Of a stretch of DNA of 5,658 nt, positions 5,124 through 5,658 are shown piece by piece; position 1 is the stretch's first letter; every line of letters starts with the position of its first letter. The notes under the pieces are model-generated. The model had not been told where the DNA came from, ran no database searches, and saw nothing but the letters and a program-made list of their open reading frames with translations. Where the stretch lies: the NCBI GenBank assembly GCA_040905885.1, contig JBBDQR010000091.1, positions 1 to 5,658 on the forward strand, in the 5' to 3' direction. Both the position numbers and the translations under genes were made by a program. The stretch comes from JACVRU01 sp040905885. GTDB taxonomy: Bacteria > Actinomycetota > Thermoleophilia > Gaiellales > Gaiellaceae.

Positions 5124-5658
5124 ATGGCAACAGCCGCGGACAAGATCGAGAACGTCGTCGTAGAGGCTGGCGCGCGCGCGGGGGTCAAGCGCTACTTCAC
5201 GATCCCCGGGCGCGACCCGTTCGACGAGATCGAATGGGAGGTGCGCGACGCGCACATCCCCGGCAAGGACAAGCCGGCCTTCGAGCAGAAGGACGTCGAG
5301 TTCCCGAAGTTCTGGTCGCAGACGGCGACCAACATCGTCGCGCAGAAGTACTTTCGCGGCCGGCTGAGCTCGCCTGAGCGCGAGTCGAGCGTCAAGCAGA
5401 TGATCGGCCGCGTCGTCACGACGATCGGCACGTGGGGCCGTGACGGCGGCTACTTCGCCGACGAGGAGGAGGCTCAGACCTTCGAGGACGAGCTGAAGGC
5501 GATCCTCGTCAACCAGCTCGCCTCCTTCAACTCGCCCGTCTGGTTCAACGTCGGCTTCGAGGAGAAGCCGCAATGTAGTGCGTGTTTCATTTTGTCAATC
5601 GACGACTCGATGGAGTCGATCCTCGACTGGATCCGGCGCGAGGGCGTCATCTTCCGCG
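5124..5658 (+). CDS. nrdJ: Adenosylcobalamin-dependent (class II) ribonucleotide reductase, 5' part cut by window end
   Basis: Class II reductases convert ribonucleotides to deoxyribonucleotides, using adenosylcobalamin to make the active-site thiyl radical, with no need for oxygen. The first 178 residues are present. Recognisable parts are FPKFWSQTATNIVAQKYFRG (60-79), a conserved N-terminal block; NQLASFNSPVWFNVG (130-144); and CSACFILSIDDSMESI (151-166). C154 in SACF corresponds to one of the redox-active cysteine pair that reduces the substrate; C151 is an additional nearby cysteine. The fit to vitamin-B12-dependent NrdJ is strong, and the catalytic barrel core lies beyond the window. The ATG at 5124 is set by a strong GGAGG. 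Codons 150-159 (5571-5600) are unusually AT-rich for the gene. No nrdR gene is adjacent; regulation may act through the leader. Confidence 0.93.
   Translation, partial: MATAADKIENVVVEAGARAGVKRYFTIPGRDPFDEIEWEVRDAHIPGKDKPAFEQKDVEFPKFWSQTATNIVAQKYFRGRLSSPERESSVKQMIGRVVTTIGTWGRDGGYFADEEEAQTFEDELKAILVNQLASFNSPVWFNVGFEEKPQCSACFILSIDDSMESILDWIRREGVIFR
5572..5598 (-). promoter_or_regulatory. Possible antisense promoter inside nrdJ
   Basis: On the minus strand a perfect TTGACA (5598-5593) is followed after 15 nt by TACATT (5577-5572), which fits TAnnnT. Transcription would run back across the nrdJ 5' end and leader. The spacer is shorter than the usual 17 nt, and the elements lie in coding sequence, so this could be chance. 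Confidence 0.2.

Noticed and set aside
5603..5618. CGACTC-GATG-GAGTCG hairpin inside nrdJ
   Set aside because: A six-base stem in coding sequence for the conserved DDSMES segment with no T run; likely a by-product of the codons.

Overview
The window is very GC-rich, with almost every third codon position G or C, frequent GTG starts and many open shadow frames. The gene content and protein style (tmk-holB pair, LytR_C envelope protein, cobalamin-dependent NrdJ, Ala/Arg/Gly-rich membrane proteins) suggest an actinobacterium, most likely class Thermoleophilia (Gaiellales or Solirubrobacterales type). That placement is inference; no rRNA or other marker is present. It looks like ordinary chromosome: no insertion sequence, phage gene, CRISPR array or tRNA was seen.

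Layout. Positions 1-1059, minus strand: a replication pair, tmk (thymidylate kinase) followed with a 32-nt overlap by holB (DNA polymerase III delta prime, cut by the window start). A 20-bp divergent gap separates tmk from a plus-strand envelope pair (1080-2501): an NAD-dependent sugar-nucleotide epimerase and a one-pass membrane protein with a LytR C-terminal domain. This pair ends tail-to-tail, with a 20-nt overlap, against a large minus-strand gene (2482-4289) for an O-antigen-ligase/Wzy-type membrane protein with C-terminal TPRs. That gene is split into two frames at a run of five Gs. A 99-bp divergent gap (4290-4388) with an exact 11-bp-period repeat leads to a plus-strand exported, C-terminally anchored protein of unknown function (4389-5006). 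A perfect 10-bp hairpin ends that gene. A TATAAT box, a leader of about 90 nt with a possible pseudoknot, and the start of nrdJ (class II ribonucleotide reductase, cut by the window end) follow.

Functional themes. tmk, holB and nrdJ serve dNTP supply and DNA replication. The epimerase, LytR_C protein, ligase and exported protein point to surface polysaccharide and envelope work, though no single operon joins them. The observations most worth a second look are the structured nrdJ leader, an AT-rich rare-codon island at the conserved cysteines of NrdJ that also reads as an antisense promoter, the frameshift in the ligase, the 11-bp repeats, and the uncharacterised two-cysteine exported protein.
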